Positions 26,471-36,097 of a DNA stretch of 64,000 nt are shown here, one piece after another (the first letter of the stretch is position 1; every line of letters starts with the position of its first letter). Under the pieces are notes generated by a model. The model was not told the origin of the DNA and ran no database searches. It worked only from the letters and a program-made list of their open reading frames with translations. A program made the translations under genes and the position numbers. Source of the stretch: Deinococcus hopiensis KR-140 (GTDB taxonomy: Bacteria > Deinococcota > Deinococci > Deinococcales > Deinococcaceae); the NCBI RefSeq assembly GCF_900176165.1, contig NZ_FWWU01000008.1, forward strand, positions 379,501 through 443,500, read 5' to 3'.

Positions 26471-28810
26471 TCAGGGCACCTTGGGCAGCGAAAAGCCGAA
26501 CGTCGCTCCCTCACCCGGCGTCCCCTGTGCCCACACCCGCCCACCGTGCCGCTGCACAATCCGGCGCACGTTGGCGAGGCCCACGCCTGTTCCCTCGAAC
26601 TCGTCCACCCGGTGCAGGCGTTGAAACACCCCAAACAGCTTGTCCCCGTAGCGTGGGTCGAAGCCCACCCCATTGTCCCGCACCAGCACCCTCCACTCCT
26701 CCGGATCTTCTTCCGTCCACACCTCGACTTTCGCCTCGTCTCGGGGAAGGGTGTACTTGAGGGCATTACTCAGCAGATTCGTCACGACCTGCCGCAAGGT
26801 GTCGTAATCGCCTGCCACAAGCGGCAGCGGCGACATCACCCACAGGACCGTGCGGTCCTGCATTTCCGGCTCTAATTCCACGCGAACCGCCTCCAACAGC
26901 GCTCCCAGGTCTACCGGCCCGAAGCGCAGCGGCACCCTCGCCATGCGGGACAGGTCAAGCATCGCGTCAATGAGGATGTTCATGCGTCTTGCTGCATCAT
27001 CCACTACAGTTAAGTATCGCGTTGCCTTGACGTCTGCCGTATCTCCCAATGTTTTGCGCAGCAAATCGTTGAAACCGAGGATGTGACGCACCGGCGTACG
27101 TAGGTCATGCGACACGCTGTACGCAAAGGCTTCAAGTTCCTCGTTGGCCGCCGTGAGGGCTGCCGTGCGCTCGGTGAGCAAGGTGCGTTCCCGCAAGAGT
27201 TCCGCCGCTTTCTCCGTCCGGTCGAGTGCCAAGTCCAGACTTCGCCTCACCGTCTCGATGATGTTGCGGTCTGCCTGCGCCCATCCAGTACGGGAGAACA
27301 GGCCCAGGCCGAGAATGCCCCGCACACCCCGAGAGGTCTTGAGCGGCACCATCGCGGTCGCCGTCACGTGCGTCATGTCTCCAGACAGCTGATCGGTCTC
27401 AGCGTCGTAGACATGCTGGTAGTACGTCTCACCTGTCTCGAACGGAATGCGGAGGTTGCCGGTGGTGGCATGGGGGAGCCCGGCTTCATGGGCGCGCCGA
27501 AGTCCTTCACTGCCGTACTCGCCCAGCATCCGCCGCACCACCCAGCGCTCCCCCTCTCGTTCGTAGTACAGAGCAGCGTTGAGGGAAATAAGGGTATGCA
27601 ACAACGCCTGCGCGCGCCCGATCAGTTCATATGGGTCGAGGTCACCCGTGAGGTCGTGCGTCCATTCTTCGAAGGCCGCCAGCGTCTGATTGCGGGCGTT
27701 CAATTCGCTGTTCTGGGCTTCCAGGTGCCGCGCCGCCTCGGTGCGCTCCAGGGCGAGGGTGAGGCTGCGGCCCAATGCGCGCATCAGGGCCCGGTCACGA
27801 TCTTGCCACTGCACGCCGACGCGCAAACCTACCGTGAAGAGGCCATGCACCTCATCCATCACGACCAAGGGATAAATACACACCGGGCCAAACACGTCGG
27901 TGTTCTCAATCTGGTCGCGTTGGGAGTCCCAGCCATCGATGAATACGGGTTGCTTCGTTTGTAGTGCTTGCGCGAACGAGGGCACGTCCAACGGCAACCC
28001 GGCACGGATCATACTGATCTGCTCGGCCGTCATTTCCGTGGTCCAGGCCAGGGCCTTCCACAGACCGTCCTGCACCTCATAGTACGCACTGCTGTACTCG
28101 TTGAAGCGCGTATTCATCACCTCGAAGGCCTTGTCACACAGCGCGAGGACGTCGCTCTCGTTGCCCACGCTCTCAGTGAACGCCGCGAATACTTCCTGGG
28201 CGTGGGCTTCCTCTTCGATCTGCCGGGTGCGCTCGTGAATGCGGCGCTCCAACGTGTCGTTGAACTTCGCCCGTCCCAGGGCGACGGCACAGTGAGCCAC
28301 AAGCGTTCGCAGAAAGTAGACCTCTACGTCTGTGAACTTGTGACTCTCCTTGAAGTCGAGGACGAGGACACCGAGCGGATGACCATCCAAAAACATCGGG
28401 AGCACAGCGCTCGACACTGTTGCCTTCCCACCTGTGCCCAGCTCGAATTCGGGATAGGCGGTGGTAAGGCCCCCGCCGTGCTCGAAGAAGAGAGGTTCAT
28501 GGGTCTCTAGCACGGCCGTGGCAGGCGTCCGATTTGAGAGGGGACCGTCTTGCCAGATGCTCTGCGTAATCTCTTCCTGGCCGTGTTGGGTAACGACGTT
28601 CAGGCCCTCACCCTGTACGAGTAAAACAGTGCCCACCTGACTGCCCAGGGTTTGTACGGCGGGACGCAAAACGATCTCCAGAATGTCCGCTTGCGTGTGG
28701 GTCGTGGCCAGCTGCTCGGTGACGTCCGACAAGGAGGCCATCAACAGGGCAGCACGTTGCAGCAAAGCGGATTCCAGCGGTGTGGTGGGTGGCGCGTTCG
28801 TCTCTGACAT
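26471..28810 (-). CDS. Multi-GAF sensor histidine kinase
   Basis: The 779-residue soluble kinase has three GAF-like sensory domains (about residues 40-190, 210-360 and 380-530). They are followed by a HisKA domain with the H-box SVSHDLRTPVRHI and an HATPase domain with N-box NLLSNALKYT, G1 VRDNGVGFD, F-box KLFGVFQRLH and G2 EGTGVGLANVRRI. This layout is common in Deinococcus phytochrome-like kinases, but no bilin-binding cysteine motif is evident. No response regulator lies next to it. It starts at ATG 28810. Confidence 0.85.
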   Translation of the reverse strand: MSETNAPPTTPLESALLQRAALLMASLSDVTEQLATTHTQADILEIVLRPAVQTLGSQVGTVLLVQGEGLNVVTQHGQEEITQSIWQDGPLSNRTPATAVLETHEPLFFEHGGGLTTAYPEFELGTGGKATVSSAVLPMFLDGHPLGVLVLDFKESHKFTDVEVYFLRTLVAHCAVALGRAKFNDTLERRIHERTRQIEEEAHAQEVFAAFTESVGNESDVLALCDKAFEVMNTRFNEYSSAYYEVQDGLWKALAWTTEMTAEQISMIRAGLPLDVPSFAQALQTKQPVFIDGWDSQRDQIENTDVFGPVCIYPLVVMDEVHGLFTVGLRVGVQWQDRDRALMRALGRSLTLALERTEAARHLEAQNSELNARNQTLAAFEEWTHDLTGDLDPYELIGRAQALLHTLISLNAALYYEREGERWVVRRMLGEYGSEGLRRAHEAGLPHATTGNLRIPFETGETYYQHVYDAETDQLSGDMTHVTATAMVPLKTSRGVRGILGLGLFSRTGWAQADRNIIETVRRSLDLALDRTEKAAELLRERTLLTERTAALTAANEELEAFAYSVSHDLRTPVRHILGFNDLLRKTLGDTADVKATRYLTVVDDAARRMNILIDAMLDLSRMARVPLRFGPVDLGALLEAVRVELEPEMQDRTVLWVMSPLPLVAGDYDTLRQVVTNLLSNALKYTLPRDEAKVEVWTEEDPEEWRVLVRDNGVGFDPRYGDKLFGVFQRLHRVDEFEGTGVGLANVRRIVQRHGGRVWAQGTPGEGATFGFSLPKVP

Positions 28811-29062
28811 GGGTTCCTTACTCGGCGCTCAGCGCCATCCGATCTTCTCAGGTCGAAGTCAGGGTAGGAATCAACCCTGACACAACCGAGCACATGAACC
28901 GCTCTGGTGACTACACCCTGAACCTTAACCGGGCCCCAAAGCCCCGGAGAACGCTCCTAAACTGCCGCCGCGTTCACCGGTGTCATACCCATTTTGGTTC
29001 CAGACCTCCTATGGGATGTGTCCCTGCTCAGCAGCTGGCCCCAGGTTGCTTAGGCGGGCCGC
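28811..29062. other. Gap upstream of the histidine kinase
   Basis: It holds the minus-strand promoter region of the kinase and no gene that I can support. There is no clear operator. Confidence 0.4.
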
Positions 29063-29194
29063 GTGCAACTGATTGACGGCGGCGGGAAGGAAGTGCTCTC
29101 GAACGGGCAAACCACGAAGTATGGCGGCGTGGATCTGGGCAAGGACCTGATCGAGCAGCTGCGCCTGGTCTGCCCCGCGCCGGGTGGACGGTAA
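29063..29194 (+). pseudogene. C-terminal gene fragment of unknown family
   Basis: An open stretch from an in-frame stop at 29051 encodes VQLIDGGGKEVLSNGQTTKY, then GGVDLGKDLIEQLRLV and PAPGGR before TAA at 29192. The composition looks genuinely coding, but only the end of a protein is present and no start site is evident. Confidence 0.3.
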
Positions 29195-29442
29195 AGCACC
29201 TTGAAGAGCCCCCAGCGCTAAACAGCAGGAATTACTCCCTCTCTGCCACTGGCCGCAGCCAGCGCAGAGGAAACCTTTTTGCGCTGAGACCAAGCCTGTC
29301 CTCAGTGAGAATGGATGATATGACCCATGGGGGCTCTCTCCATGAGCTAAGGTGCCCATACATTCGTTCTTCCGCTCCCATCCCCTGGTCCTGAAGTTGC
29401 CACTGGATTCCCCCATTCCGCAGGCACTTGAGGAACAGCACC

Positions 29443-30651
29443 ATGACGCATTCAGAACAGGACTACGCCGCACTCCCCGTGGCAGTTCAGCAACGGCTCG
29501 ATGCCCTTGAAGCCCAGCTCCGTGACCTCCACACCGTCGTACAGCGGAACGCTACCCTGTTCGCTGAAGCGCCCAATCCAGCCTTCCTGCTGAACTCCCA
29601 GGGCCGCATCACCGACGCCAACGCTGCCGCGAGTGGCTTACTCGGCCGCGCCCTGGACGTACTGCTCGGCAAACGACTCGATCAATTCATGTCGCCCGTC
29701 TCTCAGGGATCGTTCGGCACCCTCCTCAAGCAGGTGTCCAAAACCTCCCTCAAGCAACGCGGTGAAGCCCAACTCCTGCACCTCAATGGAGCGGTCTCCG
29801 ACATGCTCGTTGACGTGATCCTCGCACAGCACCAGGGCGACTTCTTGCATTACCACGTCGTCGTCACGGACATCACCACCTACAAACAGGTGCATCAAGA
29901 CCTGCTGGACGTTGAAGTCGCGCAGACGGTCGTGATCGAGAAGCAAGCTGCCACCGTGCGCTCGCTTCATCAGGAGCTGGAGCAGACGGTCACCCTCTTT
30001 GTTCAGCAACTCCACCTCCCAACTGCCCGTGCCATGAGCTTCCTGGGGCTGCTCCGCCAAACGCTGGGAGAAGTGCAGGAAGAGGTGAACCACCCCTTGG
30101 TGAATACGGAGCGGTCCGTTCAGCAGGTCATGAACCTGATGGCCTCTGTAGAGCGGTACATGCAGGCCAGGCACATGCGGATCCACCTGCAACGGGTGGA
30201 CCTTCAGCGGGTCTTCCAGGAGGTGCTGAAAAACGCTCAGCCGTACATGGTGGGCCGCGTCGTACAGATCACGCACGACCCGCTTCCCACCGTGCAGGGG
30301 GACAGCCAGGCGCTCTATCTCGCGCTGGACGAGTATGTGGCGAATGCGCTGAAGTTCACGCGAGGGCAGGAGAAGGCCCGGATTCACGTCACGGTCCGAG
30401 AAGTTGAGGGGGAGTATCACCTCGGCGTGGAGGACAACGGAACGGGCTTCAATATGCGCTCGAAGGGCAAACTGTTCCGGCTGTTCGGAAGGCTGCACTC
30501 CTCGAAGTACTACGAGGGGACGGGGATTGGATTGGTGACGGTGAAGCGGGTGTGTGAGCGGTTTGGGGGCCGCGTGTGGGGGGAAGGAAAAGTGGATCAG
30601 GGGGCGACGTTCTGGTTCGCCTGGCCCAAGCAGCCCAGTGTGGTGGCCTAG
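29443..30651 (+). CDS. PAS/HATPase sensor protein with degenerate H-box
   Basis: The product of about 402 residues begins with a coiled coil and a PAS domain (FAEAPNPAFLLNSQGRITDA). A helical dimerisation region and an HATPase follow: N-box DEYVANALKFT, G1 VEDNGTGFN, F-box LFRLFGRLH and G2 EGTGIGLVTVKRV. In the helix where a phospho-accepting histidine is expected, the sequence is QQLHLPTARAM. The canonical S-H-D-L-R-T-P pattern is missing, and glutamine occupies the position I would align to histidine. It could be a pseudo-kinase partner of the kinase at 26471. ATG 29443 fits better than 29428. Confidence 0.75.
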   Translation: MTHSEQDYAALPVAVQQRLDALEAQLRDLHTVVQRNATLFAEAPNPAFLLNSQGRITDANAAASGLLGRALDVLLGKRLDQFMSPVSQGSFGTLLKQVSKTSLKQRGEAQLLHLNGAVSDMLVDVILAQHQGDFLHYHVVVTDITTYKQVHQDLLDVEVAQTVVIEKQAATVRSLHQELEQTVTLFVQQLHLPTARAMSFLGLLRQTLGEVQEEVNHPLVNTERSVQQVMNLMASVERYMQARHMRIHLQRVDLQRVFQEVLKNAQPYMVGRVVQITHDPLPTVQGDSQALYLALDEYVANALKFTRGQEKARIHVTVREVEGEYHLGVEDNGTGFNMRSKGKLFRLFGRLHSSKYYEGTGIGLVTVKRVCERFGGRVWGEGKVDQGATFWFAWPKQPSVVA

Positions 30652-30908
30652 CCTGCTCTTCTGCCGTTGACACGGACAACTTGCGTCAAACGTTGCCCCC
30701 TTCCTGCGCTGGCTTGAAGCTGGCAGCGGGGAGGGGCTTTCTGGAGAATCGTTAAACTGGTGCGGATGGCAGCGCGCCCAAAGGGTAAACTTCGCTCCAA
30801 TGATCATCCGATTGCCGTGATGCCAGACAGTCCCCTTCGCCGGAAAGAATGGCTGGTGCTGCTTGAGGGGGTCCATCGAAATAGGCCTGGGGTCAGGGAA
30901 GCTGGCGT

Positions 30909-31145
30909 TTGACGGAACTGGACGACCTCTGGCAGTACTACAACGGCGAATACCTGGTTGCCTACCGACCGGGCAGGGAAGCGCTGGTGCAGGCCGCCAT
31001 GGGCAGTGATTTCGACCTGCTGTCCAATTGGCGGCATGCCAAGCAGCATGGCGAAGAAGACGTCAAAGCCCGCCCCCGCAGATCCACGCTCTATCCTCGC
31101 GCCCCTACCCGTTTCTGCATGTCCTTATTCTGTCAAATGCTCTAA
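30909..31145 (+). CDS. Possible small ORF of unknown function
   Basis: A TTG-initiated frame encodes 78 residues beginning TELDDLWQYYNGEYLVAYRP, which looks like a real protein for the first 50 residues. The last third is less convincing. It may be the end of a broken gene. The gap 30652-30908 holds nothing else recognisable. Confidence 0.3.
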   Translation: MTELDDLWQYYNGEYLVAYRPGREALVQAAMGSDFDLLSNWRHAKQHGEEDVKARPRRSTLYPRAPTRFCMSLFCQML

Positions 31146-31192
31146 ATCGCCGGGATGCTGGTTCGGTGGACCCAACCTCGTGTGTAGGGTGT

Positions 31193-33238
31193 TTACCGTG
31201 CGGGAAGCTGAGCGTGCGCAATGTCCGCGCGCGCAGCGAGTTCCAGCGCCGCGTGGGCCTGCGAAGCTTCACCGGCGTCCGTCAGGGCGTGTGCAGCGGC
31301 GCGGTAGAGGTCAGCCGCTTCCTGAAACCGCAAGGTCGCTTCTGCAGCGTGCGCGGCCCGATGAAGCCACGCGGCTGCCTGCAGGGCGGCGCCGGCGGCA
31401 CGCCAGTGCCCGGCAATCACGGCGGGCGCGGCGCCATGATCTGTCAGGACGCGGGCGGCGGCGCGGTGCAGGATCTGCCGGACCGGTGCGGGCGTCGTGT
31501 TCAGGATATTTTCCTGAATGAGATCGTGGCTGAAGCGTTCCCCAGTCAGTACCTGAGCCAGCTCGAGTTCCTCCCACGCGGCGGCAGTGGCAAACAGGGG
31601 TGTATTCAGCAGTTCAGCGACCCGTTCGATGGAGATGTCCGTCCGCAAGACGGCGGCGGCGCGAACCACCTGCACGGCCGCAGGGGAGAGTCGCTGAAGT
31701 CGCTGGTGGAGGATGGTGCCGATGGTGTCCGGCATCGGTTGCGTCTGGCCCTCCGTACTGAAATTGCCGGTTTCGTACATGTGCTTGACCGCCTCAAGCA
31801 CGAACTGGACGTTTCCTCCGGTGCTGTGGGTGATGATACCCGATATCTGCAGCGCCTCGGGGATGGCCAGGGTGGCCAGCAACTGCGTGATTGCCGGCTG
31901 TGACAGGGGTTCCACGTCAATTCGGACGGCGCTGCCCGAACTGACGTGCCGTTCCATGGTGCGCTGCGATTCCGGCGGAAATTCGTCGCGCCGGAAGACG
32001 ATCAGGTGGTGGGGGACATTGCCCTGACCGCCGAGTGTGGCGCTCTGCGACAGAAAGAACACACCCAGGTCCATGGTGGCCGGGTCGTAGTACTGAATGT
32101 CGTCAGTGATGGTGGCCGTGAAGCCGGGGCTGGTCAACCGGATCATTTCGAGGTGTGCCTGGAAGAAGGTGAGCCGCTCCTCTTCGTCCAGCAGCGGCAA
32201 TGGCGCTTCGCCTTGACGAAATTCCGGGAGGATACGCGCGAGCTCGCGCTTCACCCACGCTGGAAGGCGCACGTGGGGGGCAGCGGCCAGCCGCGCCCGG
32301 GCGTTGCGGGCCGCGCCCGAGAACGGGACGTCCTGTTCACCCGGACGGCCCTGCAGGTACAGCACAGCGCCCTTGCTGCGGGCGAAATCCTGCGCCAGCC
32401 GGGTTTTACCGGCGCCGGGCGCGCCGGACAGGTAGATGGTTTTCCCCGCAACCCAGGCGTCCTCCATCATCTGCCACGCTTCCTCACGGCCCACCAAGTG
32501 CGGTGGGCGCAGCACAGCCATCGGGATGCGGGGGTGTTCAGGCGCGCGTGGAAGGCGTCCCGCGTCAATGTCCCGGGCAAACTGCACCAGGTCCGGGTGC
32601 GGCGCCACGCCCAGTTCACGGTCCAGCAGCGCTTTGTAGCGGCGGTAGGCTTTGAGGGCCGTCGCCCGGTCGCCATCGAGGGCATGCAGGCGCATCAGCG
32701 CCCGGTACCCGTGTTCTGACAGCGGGTCGAGGTCAAGCAGCCGGCGGGCGAGCATCAGTGCGCCGGTCACGTCGCCGCGCGTGACGGCGTCATCAATGGC
32801 GTGCCGAATACCCTGCTCGCGCACGATGCTCACGCGCTCCTGGATGGCCATCAGCCACTCCATAAAGTCGGGTGCGTCGTCCAATTCCAGGCCTTCCAGT
32901 TGGCCAGTGCTGCCGGTGAGTGCGGACAGGGTGCCGTCCAGCAGGTCCTTCAGGTCGACGCTGATGTTCCCAGCCAGGCGCAGTTGCGGCTGGCGGACGA
33001 TCAGCACAGCCCCCGACTGCTTTTCAAGTCGCCGGAGGGCATGAACCAGGTTGTTGCCAGCCTGACTGGCCGGCACGTCCGGCCAGAACAGCTGGGCGAT
33101 CTGGTGACGGGCCGTGGGACCTTCAACAGCGAGATACGCCAGCAGCCCCGCCACGCGGCGGTCGCAGGGCACGAGGGTGCCGTCCATCCGAATCAGGCTG
33201 GGGGAGCCCAGGACGTGCAGGCGCCATGTGGGGGACAC
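31193..33238 (-). CDS. BTAD-domain AAA ATPase transcriptional regulator (A)
   Basis: The 681-residue protein starts with a winged-helix OmpR/SARP-like domain (LHVLGSPSLIRMDGTLVPCD). It continues with a bacterial transcriptional activation (BTAD) tetratricopeptide region (about 100-240), then an AAA/STAND ATPase with Walker A SGAPGAGKTRLAQDF (about 270) and Walker B ATITDDIQYYD. A helical repeat tail follows. It is transcribed away from a closely similar gene at 33367, and the two share a 130-base intergenic region. These large regulators respond to unknown ligands. Confidence 0.85.
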   Translation of the reverse strand: MSPTWRLHVLGSPSLIRMDGTLVPCDRRVAGLLAYLAVEGPTARHQIAQLFWPDVPASQAGNNLVHALRRLEKQSGAVLIVRQPQLRLAGNISVDLKDLLDGTLSALTGSTGQLEGLELDDAPDFMEWLMAIQERVSIVREQGIRHAIDDAVTRGDVTGALMLARRLLDLDPLSEHGYRALMRLHALDGDRATALKAYRRYKALLDRELGVAPHPDLVQFARDIDAGRLPRAPEHPRIPMAVLRPPHLVGREEAWQMMEDAWVAGKTIYLSGAPGAGKTRLAQDFARSKGAVLYLQGRPGEQDVPFSGAARNARARLAAAPHVRLPAWVKRELARILPEFRQGEAPLPLLDEEERLTFFQAHLEMIRLTSPGFTATITDDIQYYDPATMDLGVFFLSQSATLGGQGNVPHHLIVFRRDEFPPESQRTMERHVSSGSAVRIDVEPLSQPAITQLLATLAIPEALQISGIITHSTGGNVQFVLEAVKHMYETGNFSTEGQTQPMPDTIGTILHQRLQRLSPAAVQVVRAAAVLRTDISIERVAELLNTPLFATAAAWEELELAQVLTGERFSHDLIQENILNTTPAPVRQILHRAAARVLTDHGAAPAVIAGHWRAAGAALQAAAWLHRAAHAAEATLRFQEAADLYRAAAHALTDAGEASQAHAALELAARADIAHAQLPAR

Positions 33239-33366
33239 CTTCCCAGCATAGCAAGAGGGTGTTCCGGTGCCCGCAGCACGTGCTGTACACCAGGGTGTTG
33301 CCGTACCACTGGCTCCGGTTTGCGAAGGGCCAGGGGGCCCCGCGGGGGTTTGCTACGCTAAGTTTC

Positions 33367-35424
33367 ATGGAGTCGACCCTGGCCGGCTGGCGGCTGGACC
33401 TGCTTGGACCTGGGCGTCTGGTCGCGGCGTCTACCCAGGTGATGCCGGTCGCGGCCAAGGCTCTGGTGGTGCTGGCGTACCTGGCGCTCGAAGGGGCAAC
33501 TTCGCGCACCCGCCTCGCGGACCTGCTGTGGCCCGAAGTGGCAGAGGTGACGGCCCGAAACAACCTGGTGCAGTTGCTGCGACGCACCCGTCAGCAGCTG
33601 GGCGTGGAGCTGGTGCAGGGCAGCGACCCTGTGGCGTTGTCGCCGGCGCTCACGGTGGACACCCGAACGCTGTCCGAGCTGTACCTGCTTGGCGGGTATG
33701 ACGAAGCGGTAATCCAGGCGGGACCACTGTTACAGTCGCTGGAGGTGCAGCCCGGTTCGGACCTGGCCGGATGGCTGCAGGCGCAGCGCGAACGGCTGGA
33801 TGAGCAGCGGCTGGCGGTGCTGCGGCGTGAGGCGGTTCGGTTGGAGAACGCTGGCGACTACGCGACCGCCGCCCGGCTCGCGGACCTGCACGTGCACCTG
33901 GACCCCGTATCTGAGGAAGCGTACCGCCGCCTGATGCGCCTGCGGTACCTGCAGGGCGACCGGGACGGGGCACTGCAGGCGTTCGCCTCCTGCCAGGCGA
34001 CGCTGGCGCGGGAGTTGCAGACCGAGCCGCTACCTGAGACGCTGGCGCTAGCGGCGGAAGTGGCCCAGGGCGGGCATGTCCCGCAGGTGCCGCCGCGCGC
34101 CGCACAGGGCCGGAGCTTCGCGCGGTCAGCTCGGTTGGTGGGCCGGGAGGAAGTCTGGACGCAACTGGAGGCAGCGTGGCAGGCGGGCAAGCTGATTCTC
34201 ATCAGCGGTCCGCCTGGAATCGGGAAAAGCCGGCTCGCGCAGGACTTCGCTATGACCAAAGGACGGGTGGTGCGGGTGGAGGCACGGCCGGGTGACGCGG
34301 GGACGCCATTCGCGACGAATACCCGTCTGGCACGCGCGCATCTCGCGGCACAGCCGGATGTGCATCTGCCGGACTGGGTGCGCGAGACGCTGGCGCGGTA
34401 CCTGCCGGAGTTGCGCGGCGCGGTTCCGCCAGCACCGGTGCGCAGTCCGGAAGAGCGGCAGGTGGTTTTCGATGCCCAGTTCGAGCTGGTGCGCTGCACC
34501 AGCTCGGAGCTGGCGGCGATTGTGGTCGATGACCTGCAGTACTTCGACCATGCCAGCCTGGCATTGGGCAACGCGCTCATTTCCAGGGCCTTCCCCTTTC
34601 ACGGGGGGAGTGGGATTCCCCCGCATGTGGCGGTGTACCGTTCCGGCGAACTGGCTGCCGAGCAGGCCGAGGTGCTGGACGGGTTGGTCCGGGCTGGGCT
34701 GGCGATGCACGTGGAAGTGGGCCCGCTCACGGTCGAAGCGGTGGAAGCGATGCTGCAGGACATCGGCGTGCCGGGTGCGGCGCGCCTGGCGCCGCGGCTG
34801 GCACGCTTCACCGGCGGCAACCCGCAACTCATCCAGGAGACGCTCCAGCACCTGCTGGAACTTGGCGCGGTGCATGACCCCCCGGAGCACCTGCCGCTGC
34901 CGCCGGGCGTTCAGGAAGTGCTGCGGCGGCGGCTGGGCCGCCTGTCACCCGGAGCGCTTCAGGTGGTGCGCGCGGCAGCGGTCTTGCAAAGTGACTTCAC
35001 CACGGAGCTCATTGCGGAAATGCTGGGTGCGCCCCTGTTCGATACCATTCACGCCTGGGAGGAGCTGGAGCGTGCGCAGGTGCTGCAGGGCACGCAGTTC
35101 ACGCATGACTTGATGCTCGAAGCGGTCCGCGCAAGCATTCCGGAAGGCGTGTACCGCTTGTTGTGCCGCAGCGCCGCGCGCCTGCTGGAACGGCGAGACG
35201 GCCGGCCGTCTCGCATCGCCCGGCTCTGGAAGGAAGGGGGTGACTCGCGCGCCGCCATGCACTGGTTCATGCGCGCCGGAGCGGAAGCCGCCGCGAACTT
35301 CCTGTTACGTGAAGCGGCTGGATTCTACGCGCAGGCCGCCGAAGCCGCCGAAGCAGGTGGGCGAACACCCCTGGATGCGGCGCCACCGGGTGCCCCCCTG
35401 CTCAGCCGGGCGGTGGACAGCTGA
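33367..35424 (+). CDS. BTAD-domain AAA ATPase transcriptional regulator (B)
   Basis: From ATG 33367 the protein is about 685 residues with the same order as its divergent neighbour: winged helix (LDLLGPGRLVAASTQVMPVA), BTAD repeats, Walker A SGPPGIGKSRLAQDF, Walker B AAIVVDDLQYFD, and a helical tail with SPGALQVVRAAAVLQSDF. The matched blocks across the full length indicate that the pair arose by duplication. No obvious target operon lies next to either gene, so they may regulate each other or distant genes. Confidence 0.85.
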   Translation: MESTLAGWRLDLLGPGRLVAASTQVMPVAAKALVVLAYLALEGATSRTRLADLLWPEVAEVTARNNLVQLLRRTRQQLGVELVQGSDPVALSPALTVDTRTLSELYLLGGYDEAVIQAGPLLQSLEVQPGSDLAGWLQAQRERLDEQRLAVLRREAVRLENAGDYATAARLADLHVHLDPVSEEAYRRLMRLRYLQGDRDGALQAFASCQATLARELQTEPLPETLALAAEVAQGGHVPQVPPRAAQGRSFARSARLVGREEVWTQLEAAWQAGKLILISGPPGIGKSRLAQDFAMTKGRVVRVEARPGDAGTPFATNTRLARAHLAAQPDVHLPDWVRETLARYLPELRGAVPPAPVRSPEERQVVFDAQFELVRCTSSELAAIVVDDLQYFDHASLALGNALISRAFPFHGGSGIPPHVAVYRSGELAAEQAEVLDGLVRAGLAMHVEVGPLTVEAVEAMLQDIGVPGAARLAPRLARFTGGNPQLIQETLQHLLELGAVHDPPEHLPLPPGVQEVLRRRLGRLSPGALQVVRAAAVLQSDFTTELIAEMLGAPLFDTIHAWEELERAQVLQGTQFTHDLMLEAVRASIPEGVYRLLCRSAARLLERRDGRPSRIARLWKEGGDSRAAMHWFMRAGAEAAANFLLREAAGFYAQAAEAAEAGGRTPLDAAPPGAPLLSRAVDS

Positions 35425-35524
35425 ACGTAGCGCCCGCGACAGCTGTGTGGGTCCCGGTTTGTCGCTGCAAATCGGTGCGGGACGGGGCGGGATCGCACCG
35501 ATGCTGTTCTGCAGGCCCCACTTC

Positions 35525-35610
35525 CTGTACTTCGCAGGAATGAGGGGTTCGGGAATCAACCACTCGGCATCGCTTGTGTCCGTCGAGTACGTTCGCGCAC
35601 GCATGAACAA
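35525..35610 (-). mobile_element. IS5-type transposase relic (N-terminus)
   Basis: The minus strand encodes RTYSTDTSDAEWLIPEPLIP, the start of IS5-group transposases, then degenerates (YRKWGLQNSIGAI). No catalytic domain follows. Confidence 0.55.
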
Positions 35611-35686
35611 GAGTAGGATTTATCAAAACCCCCGCAACCACGCTTTCCAGACACCCGCTTGGGCGGAATCGGAGAGATACTGGTAG

Positions 35687-35790
35687 TGGTCTGATTCAGA
35701 GGTCCTTTGACATTTCTGCAGAGGAGAATGGCCCAGCCCGTGCCCTCCTGGCATTCTCCCCCACTGTCAACGTTTTTCTAAATCAGACCA
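35687..35790. repeat. 104-bp MITE with 4-bp target duplication
   Basis: The ends read TGGTCTGATTCAGAGG and (reverse complement) TGGTCTGATTTAGAAA, with a further shared TTGACA at the same depth. The element is flanked by GTAG on both sides (35683-35686 and 35791-35794). No IS in this window has these ends, so its helper element lies elsewhere. Confidence 0.7.
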
Positions 35791-35812
35791 GTAGGTCTTG
35801 AGAGACGCTGTA

Positions 35813-35887
35813 CCCCACCGGGCGACAGCCCCCACGGAGGACAGAGAAGATGCTGTCCAGAATTTCCCGCAAAGACCACTTGCGGGG
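35813..35887 (-). mobile_element. IS5-type transposase relic (internal piece)
   Basis: The minus strand reads KWSLREILDSIFSVLRGGCR, the conserved segment following the IS5-type N-terminus. A second copy of this piece lies at 49661. Neither has neighbours that would form a complete transposase. Confidence 0.55.
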
Positions 35888-36097
35888 TTGGTTCAGGAGG
35901 GGTCAGCGGATCGAGGACGTTGCACTCAGCATCGGTGAGGTCGTTTGGGGAGGTGACGCCCGAGTCATAGAGAAGCGTGACCGCGCCCCATCAACCTTCA
36001 GTTCGGCCCCGCAAGGCGGACAAGGACACCGCCGGAGATCTGGAATTGGTCGCGGATGCCCTGTTGAGGGCATCTGCAGGTCCGGATTAGGCTGAAT

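Noticed and set aside
29638..30876. 412-codon minus-strand frame
   Set aside because: It is antisense to the PAS-HATPase gene, with histidine/leucine-rich shadow composition.
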